A stretch of 33,446 nucleotides of DNA, taken from Oscillospiraceae bacterium. GTDB taxonomy: Bacteria; Bacillota; Clostridia; Oscillospirales; Oscillospiraceae. Every line of letters begins with the position of its first letter. Position 1 is the first letter of the stretch. The stretch is from assembly GCA_031260605.1 (NCBI GenBank), contig JAISLF010000033.1, positions 1 to 33,446 on the forward strand, read 5' to 3'. Both the position numbers and the translations under genes were made by a program. Below are positions 1 through 8,817 of this stretch, in pieces. A model generated the notes under the pieces. That model saw nothing but the letters and a program-made list of their open reading frames with translations. It was not told where the DNA came from and ran no database searches.

Positions 1-14
1 TAATTAAATAGTAC

Positions 15-43
15 TTGACAAATATGTGGATGTGTGTTACAAT
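15..43 (+). promoter_or_regulatory. sigma-70/SigA-type promoter
   Basis: TTGACA (15-20), 17-bp spacer, TACAAT (38-43); predicted TSS about 50. Confidence 0.75.
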
Positions 44-50
44 TACCTCA

Positions 51-120
51 CAAGGGCTCACAAGGGCTCACAAGGGCTCACAAGGGCTCACAAGGGCTCA
101 CAAGGGCTCACAAGGGCTCT
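51..120 (+). repeat. 7 x 10-bp tandem repeat (CAAGGGCTCA, last copy CAAGGGCTCT)
   Basis: Seven consecutive copies, six identical, between the predicted TSS and the RBS. Confidence 0.97.
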
Positions 121-162
121 GAAAGGAGTCCGTTTGTGTTTCCCCGAATAAAACAGGAGGAA

Positions 163-1572
163 ATGCGCATGAAATGGTTTTTTGAACCAAGGCAACAGGC
201 TGACATAAAGACTTACGCGTCAGCCGCCGCAACTTCCGAACGCCCGGCAAATCGCCGGGGCAAACACCGAACAGGCAGACTGCGGGCGATACTCGCCGGG
301 GTGATCGCCGTGTGCTGCTTTGTGGGGATTAGCGTCCCAGCAATGGCACTTACTTTTTCGGATGTGTCGTCAAGCAACTATCCCTGGGCGATTGAAGCTG
401 TTGACTACGTCTCAAACAACGGATATATGAACGGAACAGGCAGTGGGCTGTTTTCGCCGAGCTGGGATATGTCGCGCGCGCAAATTATCACGATTCTCTA
501 TGCGATAGCGGGAAAGCCTACGCCGCCCGCATCGCAGTATAATGATGTTACGTCTTCCGATTATTTTGCAGCGGCTGCGAAATGGATAAGAAGCAACGGA
601 ATTGGATCTATTCTGACAAGTACGAACTATTTAAGCCCGTCTACCGTTGTGACGCGCTTGGAAATTGCGCAGATACTGTGGAAATTCGCGCAGGTAATGA
701 ACTGGACGACAAACGCAGTGCCGAGCGTTGTGATTACGTATAGTGATACAGGGTCGCTGCCACCGGCGCAGTTGAATGCCGTAAAATGGTGCAAAGCATA
801 CAGCATTATGAACGGTGTTAGCGGTACTGAATTTGGGCCGGGAACATACGTGAACAGGGCGCAAATGGCGGTGATGATTAAGGCGCTGACGGATCGGTCG
901 TCGGGGATGTTTCTCTCAAATACAACAAGTGTGCGAAAAGGCATGGATAATTCTTACATTAACCGATATTCGTCCACTTCCGACATCAGTGCGGCGTCCA
1001 GCGTTATTGCTGGAAAATTTACTTTAATTGCACCGCCATTTAAAAGAATGTGGAACATAACCCTTACACATAGTTCATACTGGCGCGTAACGGATATTTT
1101 TGCAGAAACCGCCATTGGAACACACTCAACAAATTTCTTTTGCGATACGTTAGGGGAGGGAAGCGATCACTACACCCACCATTTTAGTATATACCATAAT
1201 TTTGACGATGTGTTAGCAAAAGGCAAGGGCGCCGCCGATATAACTGTAGTAGTGTTTGGCTTTCCTGCTTGCGGAGCTGGTGGGTTAACACAAGGTGCCG
1301 CAAATAATGCGTCCAAATGGTTATCAGTAGTTCAATCGCCTAATAATCAATTATCGGGGTTCACCGGATATACACAGACTTGGGTTAACAGAGCTATACA
1401 GCATGAAATGTCACATTTGTGGGGAGCGCCGGATTCAAACGATACAAATGGGATTTGCCCAACGGCTTGCATCATGAAAGGTAGCTTTAACAGTGAACCA
1501 AACTTCGAACAGACGACAATATGGTGTAAAAGATGTACGGCGGCATTTGCACCGAATCAAGCAGCGCATTAA
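163..1572 (+). CDS. SLH-domain surface protein with C-terminal metzincin-like zinc protease motif
   Basis: ORF 34..1572. The realistic start is ATG 163 or 169 after AGGAGG (155-160). Signal/TM segment, SLH-like repeats (FSDVSSSNYPWAIEAVDYVSNNGYMNG), and HEMSHLWGAPD (1402-1434). Confidence 0.8.
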   Translation: MRMKWFFEPRQQADIKTYASAAATSERPANRRGKHRTGRLRAILAGVIAVCCFVGISVPAMALTFSDVSSSNYPWAIEAVDYVSNNGYMNGTGSGLFSPSWDMSRAQIITILYAIAGKPTPPASQYNDVTSSDYFAAAAKWIRSNGIGSILTSTNYLSPSTVVTRLEIAQILWKFAQVMNWTTNAVPSVVITYSDTGSLPPAQLNAVKWCKAYSIMNGVSGTEFGPGTYVNRAQMAVMIKALTDRSSGMFLSNTTSVRKGMDNSYINRYSSTSDISAASSVIAGKFTLIAPPFKRMWNITLTHSSYWRVTDIFAETAIGTHSTNFFCDTLGEGSDHYTHHFSIYHNFDDVLAKGKGAADITVVVFGFPACGAGGLTQGAANNASKWLSVVQSPNNQLSGFTGYTQTWVNRAIQHEMSHLWGAPDSNDTNGICPTACIMKGSFNSEPNFEQTTIWCKRCTAAFAPNQAAH

Positions 1573-1589
1573 ATAAGGAGAAATATTAA

Positions 1590-2168
1590 ATGAAAAGAAT
1601 ACTAGCTTTAATTCTATCGTTATCGTGTTTTATTACTTTGTCAGCCTGCAAAAGCGGTATGCCAGAGCAGAACTATTTAGAGACAGATCAAGAACCGGAT
1701 CATTCGGAGCTACCATACGAATTCAACAATGAGGAAGAACTGCGGTCTGCGATTTTGTCTGAAACATACAACAATGTCCCGGAGGTAAGCAGCTTTGGCG
1801 GATATTTTGTTCCGAACGAAATTCCGGCAGACACAAGTATAAGATATATACATGTAAAGAGCGAGTATATTTTAGTCAATTATAACATCAACGGGGTTGA
1901 TGATCCTGAAAGTGAGTATCTAATCTTCGAATGGAAGCCGTTATATCAAGAGGGAGACGAACTGCAATTTGTTAGAACCTTTGTTTCTGAAATAGTGAGA
2001 GAGGAGGATGGCAGATATATAATAGACGGACCGGAATTGCAGGTTTATAGCATTTATTATTCATTTGGAGGAAAAGTGTTTCACGTAGTAGTGCCAAAAT
2101 CGTGGTCAAAAGAACAGGTTAATGCTTTTTGTACCCCAACATGGGTGCCGGTAACGCAGGTGAATTAG
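1590..2168 (+). CDS. hypothetical lipoprotein
   Basis: N-terminus MKRILALILSLSCFITLSAC with lipobox LSAC; 17 nt downstream of the SLH protein. Confidence 0.75.
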   Translation: MKRILALILSLSCFITLSACKSGMPEQNYLETDQEPDHSELPYEFNNEEELRSAILSETYNNVPEVSSFGGYFVPNEIPADTSIRYIHVKSEYILVNYNINGVDDPESEYLIFEWKPLYQEGDELQFVRTFVSEIVREEDGRYIIDGPELQVYSIYYSFGGKVFHVVVPKSWSKEQVNAFCTPTWVPVTQVN

Positions 2169-2193
2169 CACCGCACCAACCCACACAAAAACC

Positions 2194-2222
2194 GGCCCGC
2201 CGGGGAAATCCCCCGGCGGGCC
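2194..2222 (-). terminator. strong GC hairpin, U-tract only on the - strand
   Basis: 12-bp perfect stem GGCCCGCCGGGG-aaatc-CCCCGGCGGGCC. Read on the - strand it is followed by GGTTTTTGTG; read on + it is followed by AAAAATTA. Confidence 0.45.
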
Positions 2223-2234
2223 AAAAATTACCAC

Positions 2235-2263
2235 TTGACAGCACAGCCGCCCGTGCATATAAT
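2235..2263 (+). promoter_or_regulatory. consensus SigA promoter of the cadC-like gene
   Basis: TTGACA (2235-2240), 17 bp, TATAAT (2258-2263). Confidence 0.85.
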
Positions 2264-2269
2264 GTACAT

Positions 2270-2641
2270 ATGAGCATTAATTCATATGAAAGCGATAAAT
2301 GCGGCGACCTTTGTCTGCACGAGGACGCGATTGCGAGTGTGCGCGCGCAAATGCCGAGCGACGACAGGCTGCTTGAGTTGTCCGACCTGTATAAGGTGAT
2401 TTCAGACTCGACAAGGGTCAAAATCATTGCTGCGCTGGAGATTTCCGAGCTTTGCGTCTGCGATATTGCGGCTGTTATCGGGCTTTCGCAGTCTGCGGTG
2501 TCGCACCAGCTGCGGCTGCTGCGGGGTGAGCGGGTAGTGAAAAACCGCCGTGAGGGAAAGACGATATTCTACAGCCTTGCGGATGAGCACGTTATCAGCA
2601 TTCTGCGGATGAGTCTGACGCACATCGCGGAAATCAGCTGA
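2270..2641 (+). CDS. cadC: ArsR/SmtB-family metal sensor, CadC-like
   Basis: Winged helix with ELCVCDIA metal box, N-terminal DKCGDLC, and C-terminal DEHVISILRMSLTHIAE matching the alpha-5 site pattern DxH...HxxE of CadC/SmtB. The start at 2270 retains the CadC-like N-terminal Cys pair. Confidence 0.85.
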   Translation: MSINSYESDKCGDLCLHEDAIASVRAQMPSDDRLLELSDLYKVISDSTRVKIIAALEISELCVCDIAAVIGLSQSAVSHQLRLLRGERVVKNRREGKTIFYSLADEHVISILRMSLTHIAEIS

Positions 2642-2776
2642 ATAACGAAACCGGCGCGCTTTTGCAGACGGTATAGTAGGTACAGTTGAGCCGCTGCCAT
2701 TGTACAGGAAGAGAAAATTTTTTAACTAAACAAATGCATATATGTTCAAATAAACAAGTGTTGTTAAGAGGTATTT

Positions 2777-4717
2777 ATGTCCGAACAAAAACATTCCTGC
2801 TCCTGCGGGCAGTGCGAATCCAATATAACGAAAAAGGAAGCCGAATCCACCGAGGAGGGCGGCTTTTCGCAAAAACTGAAGCTTGCGCTGTTTATCGCGG
2901 GCGCGGTTATTTCGGGCGCGGCGTTTTTCTTCGGAAAGGGCACGCCGCTGCGTTTTGTGCTGTTTCTTGCGGGCTACCTTGCAATCGGGTATGACATATT
3001 ATTAGAGTGCGCGTCGAATATCCGCCACGGCAGGATATTTGACGAGACCTTTCTTATGGCGATAGCAAGCGTCTGCGCAATGATTATCGGCGAGTACCCG
3101 GAGGCGGTTGCGGTTGTGTTTCTGTACTCAATCGGCGAGTATTTGCAGGAGCTTGCCGCAGAACGCTCGCGTCGGTCAATAACCGCGCTGCTGGACCTGA
3201 GGCCGGATTTTGTGAACGTCGTGAACGGCACTCAAACCGAAAAAGTGCCGCCGGAGCAGGTGCCGGTCGGCACGATAATCGCGGTGAACCCCGGCGAGCG
3301 CGTCCCGCTGGACGGCGCGGTGGTTTCCGGATCCGGCAATATCGACACCTCGGCGATAACCGGCGAAAGCGCGCCCGCCTTTGTTGCGCAGGGGGACGGC
3401 GTTCTGTCCGGGTGCGTGAGCCTTGACGGCGTTATACATATCAGGACGACGGCGACAGCCTCGGAAAGCACGGTTGCGCGAATCCTCAGCCTTGTGGAAA
3501 GCGAGAGCGAAAATAAGGCGAAATCCGTCAGCTTTGTAACCAAGTTCGCGTCCCTGTTTACGAAAATCGTTGTCGCCTGCGCCGTTGTAATCGCGGTTTT
3601 GCCGCCGCTTTTGTTTCGCACGGAGTTTTCGGTCTGGATTAGCCGCGCACTTGTGTTTCTTGTCGCGTCCTGCCCCTGCGCGATTGTAATATCTGTGCCG
3701 CTCGCGTATTTTGCGGGAATCGGCGCCGCGTCGCGCGTCGGAGCGCTTGTGCGCGGCGGCGAATATCTGGACAAGCTTGCCGCAATTGAGAAAATCGCCT
3801 TTGACAAGACGGGAACGCTGACAGACGGGCGGTTTTCGGTTGACGGCGTGTATCCTGCGGGAGAATCCGCGCTCACCCGTTCGGAGCTGTTGCTGCTTGC
3901 CTGCGCCGTTGAAAGCGGCTCAAGTCACCCCATTGCGCTTGCCGTGCGCGAGGAGTGCGCGGAGTACGGCGCGGCGCAAGCCGAGGTCAGCGACTACCGC
4001 GAAATTGCCGGAATGGGTGTTACGGCAGTTTGCTGCGGCGAGCTTGTCGCAGCAGGTAACGCAAAGCTGTTTGCACATCTGGGACTGCCGCTGCCGGAAA
4101 GCGACTCCGACGGAAAAACCTCGCTGCATATTGCAAAAAACGGCGTTTTCTGCGGCACAATTGCTTTCTCGGACAAGCTGCGCCGCGAGGCAAAACCCGC
4201 GCTTGAGACGCTGACGGCGCTCGGCGTCAGGCAGTTTGCCGTTCTTTCGGGGGACAAAAAGGAGGCGGTCAGCGAGGCGGCGGCGCGTCTCGGTATCGAA
4301 AACCGCTTTGCGGAGCTTCTGCCGCAGGATAAGCTGCGTATTGTAAAGGAGCTGAAAGAAAACGGGTCTGTCGCCTTTGTGGGCGACGGAATTAATGACG
4401 CTCCCGTCTTAGTCGCGGCTGACGTGGGCATTTCAATGGGCGGTCTCGGACGTGACGCTGCGATTGAGGCTTCGGATATTGTGCTGCTCGGCGACGATTT
4501 GAGCAGCATTCCCGCTGCAATGAAGATAGCGCGGCGCACAAAAAACACCGCAACGGCAAATATAGTATTTGCGCTTGCGGTAAAGGCGGTTGTGCTGGTG
4601 CTGGGCGTGCTCGGCATTGCGGCAATGTGGATGGCGGTGCTCGCCGACGTCGGCGTTGCGCTTTTGCTGACGGGGAACTCTATGCTGATTTTGTGGAGAG
4701 TAAAAGCGAAACAGTGA
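2777..4717 (+). CDS. cadA: P1B-type heavy-metal-transporting ATPase (Cd/Zn/Pb type)
   Basis: SCPCAIVISVP (CPC motif), DKTGTLTDG phosphorylation site, VGDGINDAPVL hinge; adjacent to cadC. Confidence 0.93.
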   Translation: MSEQKHSCSCGQCESNITKKEAESTEEGGFSQKLKLALFIAGAVISGAAFFFGKGTPLRFVLFLAGYLAIGYDILLECASNIRHGRIFDETFLMAIASVCAMIIGEYPEAVAVVFLYSIGEYLQELAAERSRRSITALLDLRPDFVNVVNGTQTEKVPPEQVPVGTIIAVNPGERVPLDGAVVSGSGNIDTSAITGESAPAFVAQGDGVLSGCVSLDGVIHIRTTATASESTVARILSLVESESENKAKSVSFVTKFASLFTKIVVACAVVIAVLPPLLFRTEFSVWISRALVFLVASCPCAIVISVPLAYFAGIGAASRVGALVRGGEYLDKLAAIEKIAFDKTGTLTDGRFSVDGVYPAGESALTRSELLLLACAVESGSSHPIALAVREECAEYGAAQAEVSDYREIAGMGVTAVCCGELVAAGNAKLFAHLGLPLPESDSDGKTSLHIAKNGVFCGTIAFSDKLRREAKPALETLTALGVRQFAVLSGDKKEAVSEAAARLGIENRFAELLPQDKLRIVKELKENGSVAFVGDGINDAPVLVAADVGISMGGLGRDAAIEASDIVLLGDDLSSIPAAMKIARRTKNTATANIVFALAVKAVVLVLGVLGIAAMWMAVLADVGVALLLTGNSMLILWRVKAKQ

Positions 4718-4730
4718 TGCTGCAATAAAA

Positions 4731-4766
4731 AGCAAGACCCCGGAGCAGCCGCTCCGGGGTCTTGCT
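4731..4766 (-). terminator. intrinsic terminator of the 4783-6687 gene (possibly shared with cadA)
   Basis: 16-bp perfect stem AGCAAGACCCCGGAGC-agcc-GCTCCGGGGTCTTGCT; TTTTATT follows on the - strand. Confidence 0.85.
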
Positions 4767-4782
4767 GTAGTGACAAAAGCGT

Positions 4783-6687
4783 CTACGCGCCGGGGAATTC
4801 CTGTGACAGATCCGTTGTTGTGACAAACCTGTACAGCATTGTCGCGAACTCGGCGCGTGTCGCCGTGCCGCTCGGGTCAAAGTTGTTGCCGTCCTTGCCG
4901 GAGATTAAGCCTGCCTGCTGCAGCGCGTACACCGCCGTCTTTGCGTATGCCGCTATATCTGCGTCGTCCGCAAAGCTTGCCTTTGCATATGTATTCGCAA
5001 GGTCAATTCCCTTTAGCTTTGCGTATTTGAAGAGAATAAGCGCCAAATCCTGTCTTGTAACGCTTGCGTTCGGGGCGAATTTGCCGTCTCCGATTCCCGC
5101 GACAATTTCGTTTGCCTTTGCCCACTCAATCGGCGCGGCGTAATACGCGCTCACGTCAACATCGGTGAAGCTGCTTACCGTTATCGGGGATAACGTCTCA
5201 TGTGAGAGCTTTGCAAGCACTGTTACAATCATTCCGCGCGTTACCGATACATTCGGGCTGAACAGTGTGTCGCTTGTGCCCTTCATCAGACCGTTGCCGT
5301 AAATAAACGGGATAAACTTGTAGTACCAGTCGCCCTCCTTTACGTCGGTAAAGGGATTGTCAAAATGCTTTTTGGGGTCAGGATCGGGATCCGGATCCGG
5401 GTCAGGGTCAGGCTCTTCGCTTTCCTTGACGTCTACGAGGATTGTGTAAGATACCTTGCCGGAACCCGTGCCGTATGTAACCGTAATTACCTGCTTGCCC
5501 TCGTGAATCGGAATCTCAGAGCCGATTGCGGGACTCGCAATCTCCGTTACGGCATAGCCGCCAATATCGCCGTATGCGAAGGTCAGCGGGAGTCCGGTGT
5601 TGAGATACGGCAGAGACTCAAGCTTCAGCGTTCCGTCGCCAAGCTCCGGTACCTCATAGTACAGTCCCGCTGCATAGCCTTGCACACTCTGCAAGCCGGC
5701 TGCCGCGCTGAACCACCCGGAGGAAAGCTCAGACGCTGCTTTTGCCGTGTCCTCAAGGGAATCGCCGATGCTGTAGTCAAGTCCGAGTCCGAGACCGTTT
5801 ATGACGTTTGTCGAGAGCACAAAAGCCGCGAATTGGTCGTGCGTATCAAGTCCGGAGGATATGCTGTAAAAATTCGAAATTACCACCGAATTCATAAAGT
5901 CAAAAAGCGAAACAAAGGTGCTGTCAGCCGTGAACGCGGGAATGGGTACAACATCCGATGTGAATACGGCAATTTCACCCGGCAGCAGGGCTATAATATC
6001 GTCCGCCGCGTCGCCGAGAGTGCCGCCGATCGTCAGCTCCGGTCCTGTGTATCCCTGATTGCTGAGCCTTTCGTTGTAATAATCAGCATTTATCTGCAAA
6101 AGCATATAGTCATACGCAAGCGCTTCCGCCTTGTACTTGTTGGCGGAGCTGTAGCTGCCGCGGTCAAATCCAGGAAAGTCAAAGGTTATAGAAATTGGGG
6201 CGGTGAGGGCATTGCCGCTGTGGGAATTTGCATAACCATCGTCATCGGCATACAGCCAGTATGTTCCGGGCGCGAGCGACTCAAAGAAAGGATCGTCGGA
6301 GCCACGTATGTAGCCCGGTCCGAGGTTCCACGGGCTACCTACGAATTCATCGCTTGAGCGCAGTGAGAGCCAAGCGTAGCCGCCGCCGTAAAAATGAACT
6401 ATGGCGTCCTCTGTAAGCGTGAATTTGAACGCCGAAGACAATATTCTATAGTTGCCGACAGTTATCGTATTTTCCGCACTATAGGTTACCTCCTCGGAAA
6501 ACGGAAGCGTTATGTCTGTCGAGGTGTGGTCTGTGCCTGCGCCGAGAGGAGTGCCTGCGCGAATGTCAGGCTGCTCTGCGGCAGCCGCGCTCAGCGGCGC
6601 GAGCACAATCATGGACAGAAGCATAGCAACAGACAATGCGGTTGCGATAATGCGGCGAAGAGGGGCGTGAGCTTTGCTTTTTGACAT
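4783..6687 (-). CDS. secreted SLH-domain surface protein
   Basis: MSKSKAHAPLRRIIATALSVAMLLSMIVLAPLSAAAA signal peptide, (DP)n linker, three C-terminal SLH repeats (FTDVKEGDWYYKFI..., FTDVDVSAYYAAPIEWAKANEIVAGIGDGKFAPNASVTRQDLALIL...). Start set at 6687 after AGGAGAC. Confidence 0.85.
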   Translation of the reverse strand: MSKSKAHAPLRRIIATALSVAMLLSMIVLAPLSAAAAEQPDIRAGTPLGAGTDHTSTDITLPFSEEVTYSAENTITVGNYRILSSAFKFTLTEDAIVHFYGGGYAWLSLRSSDEFVGSPWNLGPGYIRGSDDPFFESLAPGTYWLYADDDGYANSHSGNALTAPISITFDFPGFDRGSYSSANKYKAEALAYDYMLLQINADYYNERLSNQGYTGPELTIGGTLGDAADDIIALLPGEIAVFTSDVVPIPAFTADSTFVSLFDFMNSVVISNFYSISSGLDTHDQFAAFVLSTNVINGLGLGLDYSIGDSLEDTAKAASELSSGWFSAAAGLQSVQGYAAGLYYEVPELGDGTLKLESLPYLNTGLPLTFAYGDIGGYAVTEIASPAIGSEIPIHEGKQVITVTYGTGSGKVSYTILVDVKESEEPDPDPDPDPDPDPKKHFDNPFTDVKEGDWYYKFIPFIYGNGLMKGTSDTLFSPNVSVTRGMIVTVLAKLSHETLSPITVSSFTDVDVSAYYAAPIEWAKANEIVAGIGDGKFAPNASVTRQDLALILFKYAKLKGIDLANTYAKASFADDADIAAYAKTAVYALQQAGLISGKDGNNFDPSGTATRAEFATMLYRFVTTTDLSQEFPGA

Positions 6688-6727
6688 AATACGTCTCCTT
6701 TTTGGTGCGGATTTATTTACTGTGTAC

Positions 6728-6756
6728 AATATAACATGTAATTTTGACATTGTCAA
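6728..6756 (-). promoter_or_regulatory. SigA-type promoter of the 4783-6687 gene
   Basis: On the - strand TTGACA (6751-6756), 17 bp, TATATT (6728-6733). Confidence 0.75.
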
Positions 6757-6773
6757 TCCAATTTGCAAAAAAA

Positions 6774-6816
6774 AACACAGCACCCCGGGGAAATATTGCC
6801 TCAGGGGTGCTGTGTT
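6774..6816 (-). terminator. intrinsic terminator of the 6847-8766 gene
   Basis: 13-bp stem AACACAGCACCCC / GGGGTGCTGTGTT, followed on the - strand by a long U-tract. Confidence 0.85.
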
Positions 6817-6846
6817 TGTCAGCTTATTTGCGCAAGCCGTCGATTG

Positions 6847-8766
6847 TTACGGGTTGGGCGTCATCGCTATAATAAACCTGTACAGCATTGTTGCGAATTC
6901 GGCGCGGGTCGCCGTTCCGTTCGGGTCGAACAGGTTGTTGCTCTTGCCGGCGATAATACCTGCTTGCTGCAATGCATACACCGCTTCCTTTGCGTAGCCG
7001 GCAATCTCCGCGTCGTCCGCAAAGTTTGCCTTAGCATAGATTTTTTTCAGCTCGACGCCTTTCCACTGTGCGTATCTGTAGAGGATAAGCGCCAAATCCT
7101 GTCTTGCGATGCTTGCGTTAGGGGCAAACTTGCCCTCACCGATTCCGGCGACAATTTTGTTTGCCTTCGCCCACTCAATCGGAGAGGCGTAATACGCGCT
7201 TGGTTCAACATCGTTGAAGCTGCTTTTTGAAATCGTCAGCATTTCTACTTCGGAGAGCTTTGCAAGCACCGTTACGAGCATTCCGCGCGTTTTCGCGTCG
7301 TATGAGCCGAACGTTGTGTCGCTTGTGCCCTTCATCAGTCCGTGGCGGTATATGTACAGCACAAAAGAATAGTACCAGTCACTCGGCTTAACGTCCTTGA
7401 AGGGATTTTCAAAATCCTCGTCCAAAACGTCTACAAGGACTTTGAATACGAAATCATTTGCGCCGTACACAAGTGTGACTTGCTGCTTGCCGACGTGAAT
7501 CGGAAACTCAGAGCCGATTTCGGGATTTGCAATTTCCGTGCCTTCATAATCGCCGATGTCGCCGTATGTTGCGGACGTCAGCCCGTCGCCAGCAAACGGC
7601 AAATCGCTAAGCTTCAGCGTTCCGTCGCCAACCTCAGGTACCTCCAGGTAAAGTCCGATTGCAGAAGGAATCAAACCGTCGAGGGACAGATCGCCCAGCC
7701 AATCACTAAATATGTCAGACACGGCTTTTGCGGCGGAATCAAGCGAGTCGCCGAGGGTGTAGTCGAATGAAAACGCGCCGGGAATGATAGGCTCATTAAG
7801 CGATGCAGGTGCTTCAGGTCCGAAATTGAAGCCAATATCGGAAAAATACGCTATGAGAAAAGCCGCCACCAGCTGGTCGTGAGTTTCAAGTCCGGAAAAA
7901 TCAATACCCGCGTCCGCCAGGAAAAGGGTTATAATGAAGTCAACAAGAGAAAGAGCAGGGGTGTCTGCCGTGAACGGAAGGGGTTCAAGGTCTGAATCAA
8001 AATCATCGATTATGTCTGCCGCTATGCTGTTAGCTGCCGCAGCTGCTCCGCCGACAGTGCCGTTAAGCGTCAATGCGGGTCCGGAGTAGGAATAATCTGA
8101 AAAAACGTCGTTAAAGTTATCTAAAAACGCCTGCGAAATCAAATGGTCAAGCGCAAGCGCTTCTGCCTTATACCTGTTGGCGAGATGGTAGCTGCCGCGG
8201 TCAAACTGCGGATAGGAAACCGGCGTTACGGAAATCGTGGTCTCAAGGTCAACGCCGTAGTCATCAAAATAACCATCATCATCGACATAGAGCCAGTATG
8301 TTCCGGCTTGAAGCGAAGCGAAGAAGGAGCCGCCGCCGTATTCAGCGTCGGACCACGGGGCACCTGTGAATTCATCGCTTGTGCGCAGCGAGAGATAGGC
8401 GCCGCCGCTGTTAAAAAACAGGAGGGCTTCTTCGGTAAGCGTGAATTTGAATGCCGTTTCTAAAACGCGGTATATTTCAACTGCTACCGTATTTGCCGAG
8501 CTTAGGATTACGTCCTCGGAAAGCGGAATCGTTTTATCTACAGAGGTGTAGTCTGTGCTTGCACCGAGAGGAGATCCGGCGCGAACGTCAGGCTGTTCCG
8601 GAGTGTCGGAGTTCTGCTGAGATTTGCCGCTGATGTCGAACAAATTCCGGAAATCAGCTGCTCCGGCGTTCAGCGGCGCGAGCACAACCATCGACAGAAG
8701 CATTGAAACAGACAGAGTGACTGCTATAATGCGCCGAAGAGGGGTGCGGGCTTTTTTTGTTGCCAT
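6847..8766 (-). CDS. secreted SLH-domain surface protein, paralog of the 4783-6687 product
   Basis: Same signal peptide (ARTPLRRIIAVTLSVSMLLSMVVLAPLNAGAA), same middle domain (SLRTSDEFTGAPW...GTYWLYVDDDGY), same C-terminal SLH repeats. Confidence 0.87.
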   Translation of the reverse strand: MATKKARTPLRRIIAVTLSVSMLLSMVVLAPLNAGAADFRNLFDISGKSQQNSDTPEQPDVRAGSPLGASTDYTSVDKTIPLSEDVILSSANTVAVEIYRVLETAFKFTLTEEALLFFNSGGAYLSLRTSDEFTGAPWSDAEYGGGSFFASLQAGTYWLYVDDDGYFDDYGVDLETTISVTPVSYPQFDRGSYHLANRYKAEALALDHLISQAFLDNFNDVFSDYSYSGPALTLNGTVGGAAAAANSIAADIIDDFDSDLEPLPFTADTPALSLVDFIITLFLADAGIDFSGLETHDQLVAAFLIAYFSDIGFNFGPEAPASLNEPIIPGAFSFDYTLGDSLDSAAKAVSDIFSDWLGDLSLDGLIPSAIGLYLEVPEVGDGTLKLSDLPFAGDGLTSATYGDIGDYEGTEIANPEIGSEFPIHVGKQQVTLVYGANDFVFKVLVDVLDEDFENPFKDVKPSDWYYSFVLYIYRHGLMKGTSDTTFGSYDAKTRGMLVTVLAKLSEVEMLTISKSSFNDVEPSAYYASPIEWAKANKIVAGIGEGKFAPNASIARQDLALILYRYAQWKGVELKKIYAKANFADDAEIAGYAKEAVYALQQAGIIAGKSNNLFDPNGTATRAEFATMLYRFIIAMTPNP

Positions 8767-8817
8767 AGTACGTCTCCTTTTTTGGTGAAAGTTTGTTTAT
8801 TTTATTAACTTGCCGCT

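Noticed and set aside
51-120. Tandem repeats as a possible CRISPR array
   Set aside because: The 10-bp units are directly adjacent with no spacers, and there are no cas genes in the window.
34-162. N-terminal extension HKGSQGLTRAHKGSQ of the ORF starting at 34
   Set aside because: The GTG at 34 overlaps the promoter -10 (38-43) and lies upstream of the predicted TSS. A good SD precedes ATG 163/169.
2129-2269. 47-codon N-terminal extension of the cadC ORF
   Set aside because: It would overlap the upstream lipoprotein gene, the GC hairpin and the consensus promoter; CadC-like homology starts at 2270.
5365-6357. 330-aa + strand ORF antisense to the SLH gene
   Set aside because: No recognisable domain, no RBS, and lies entirely antisense to a well-supported CDS; likely a by-product of codon bias.
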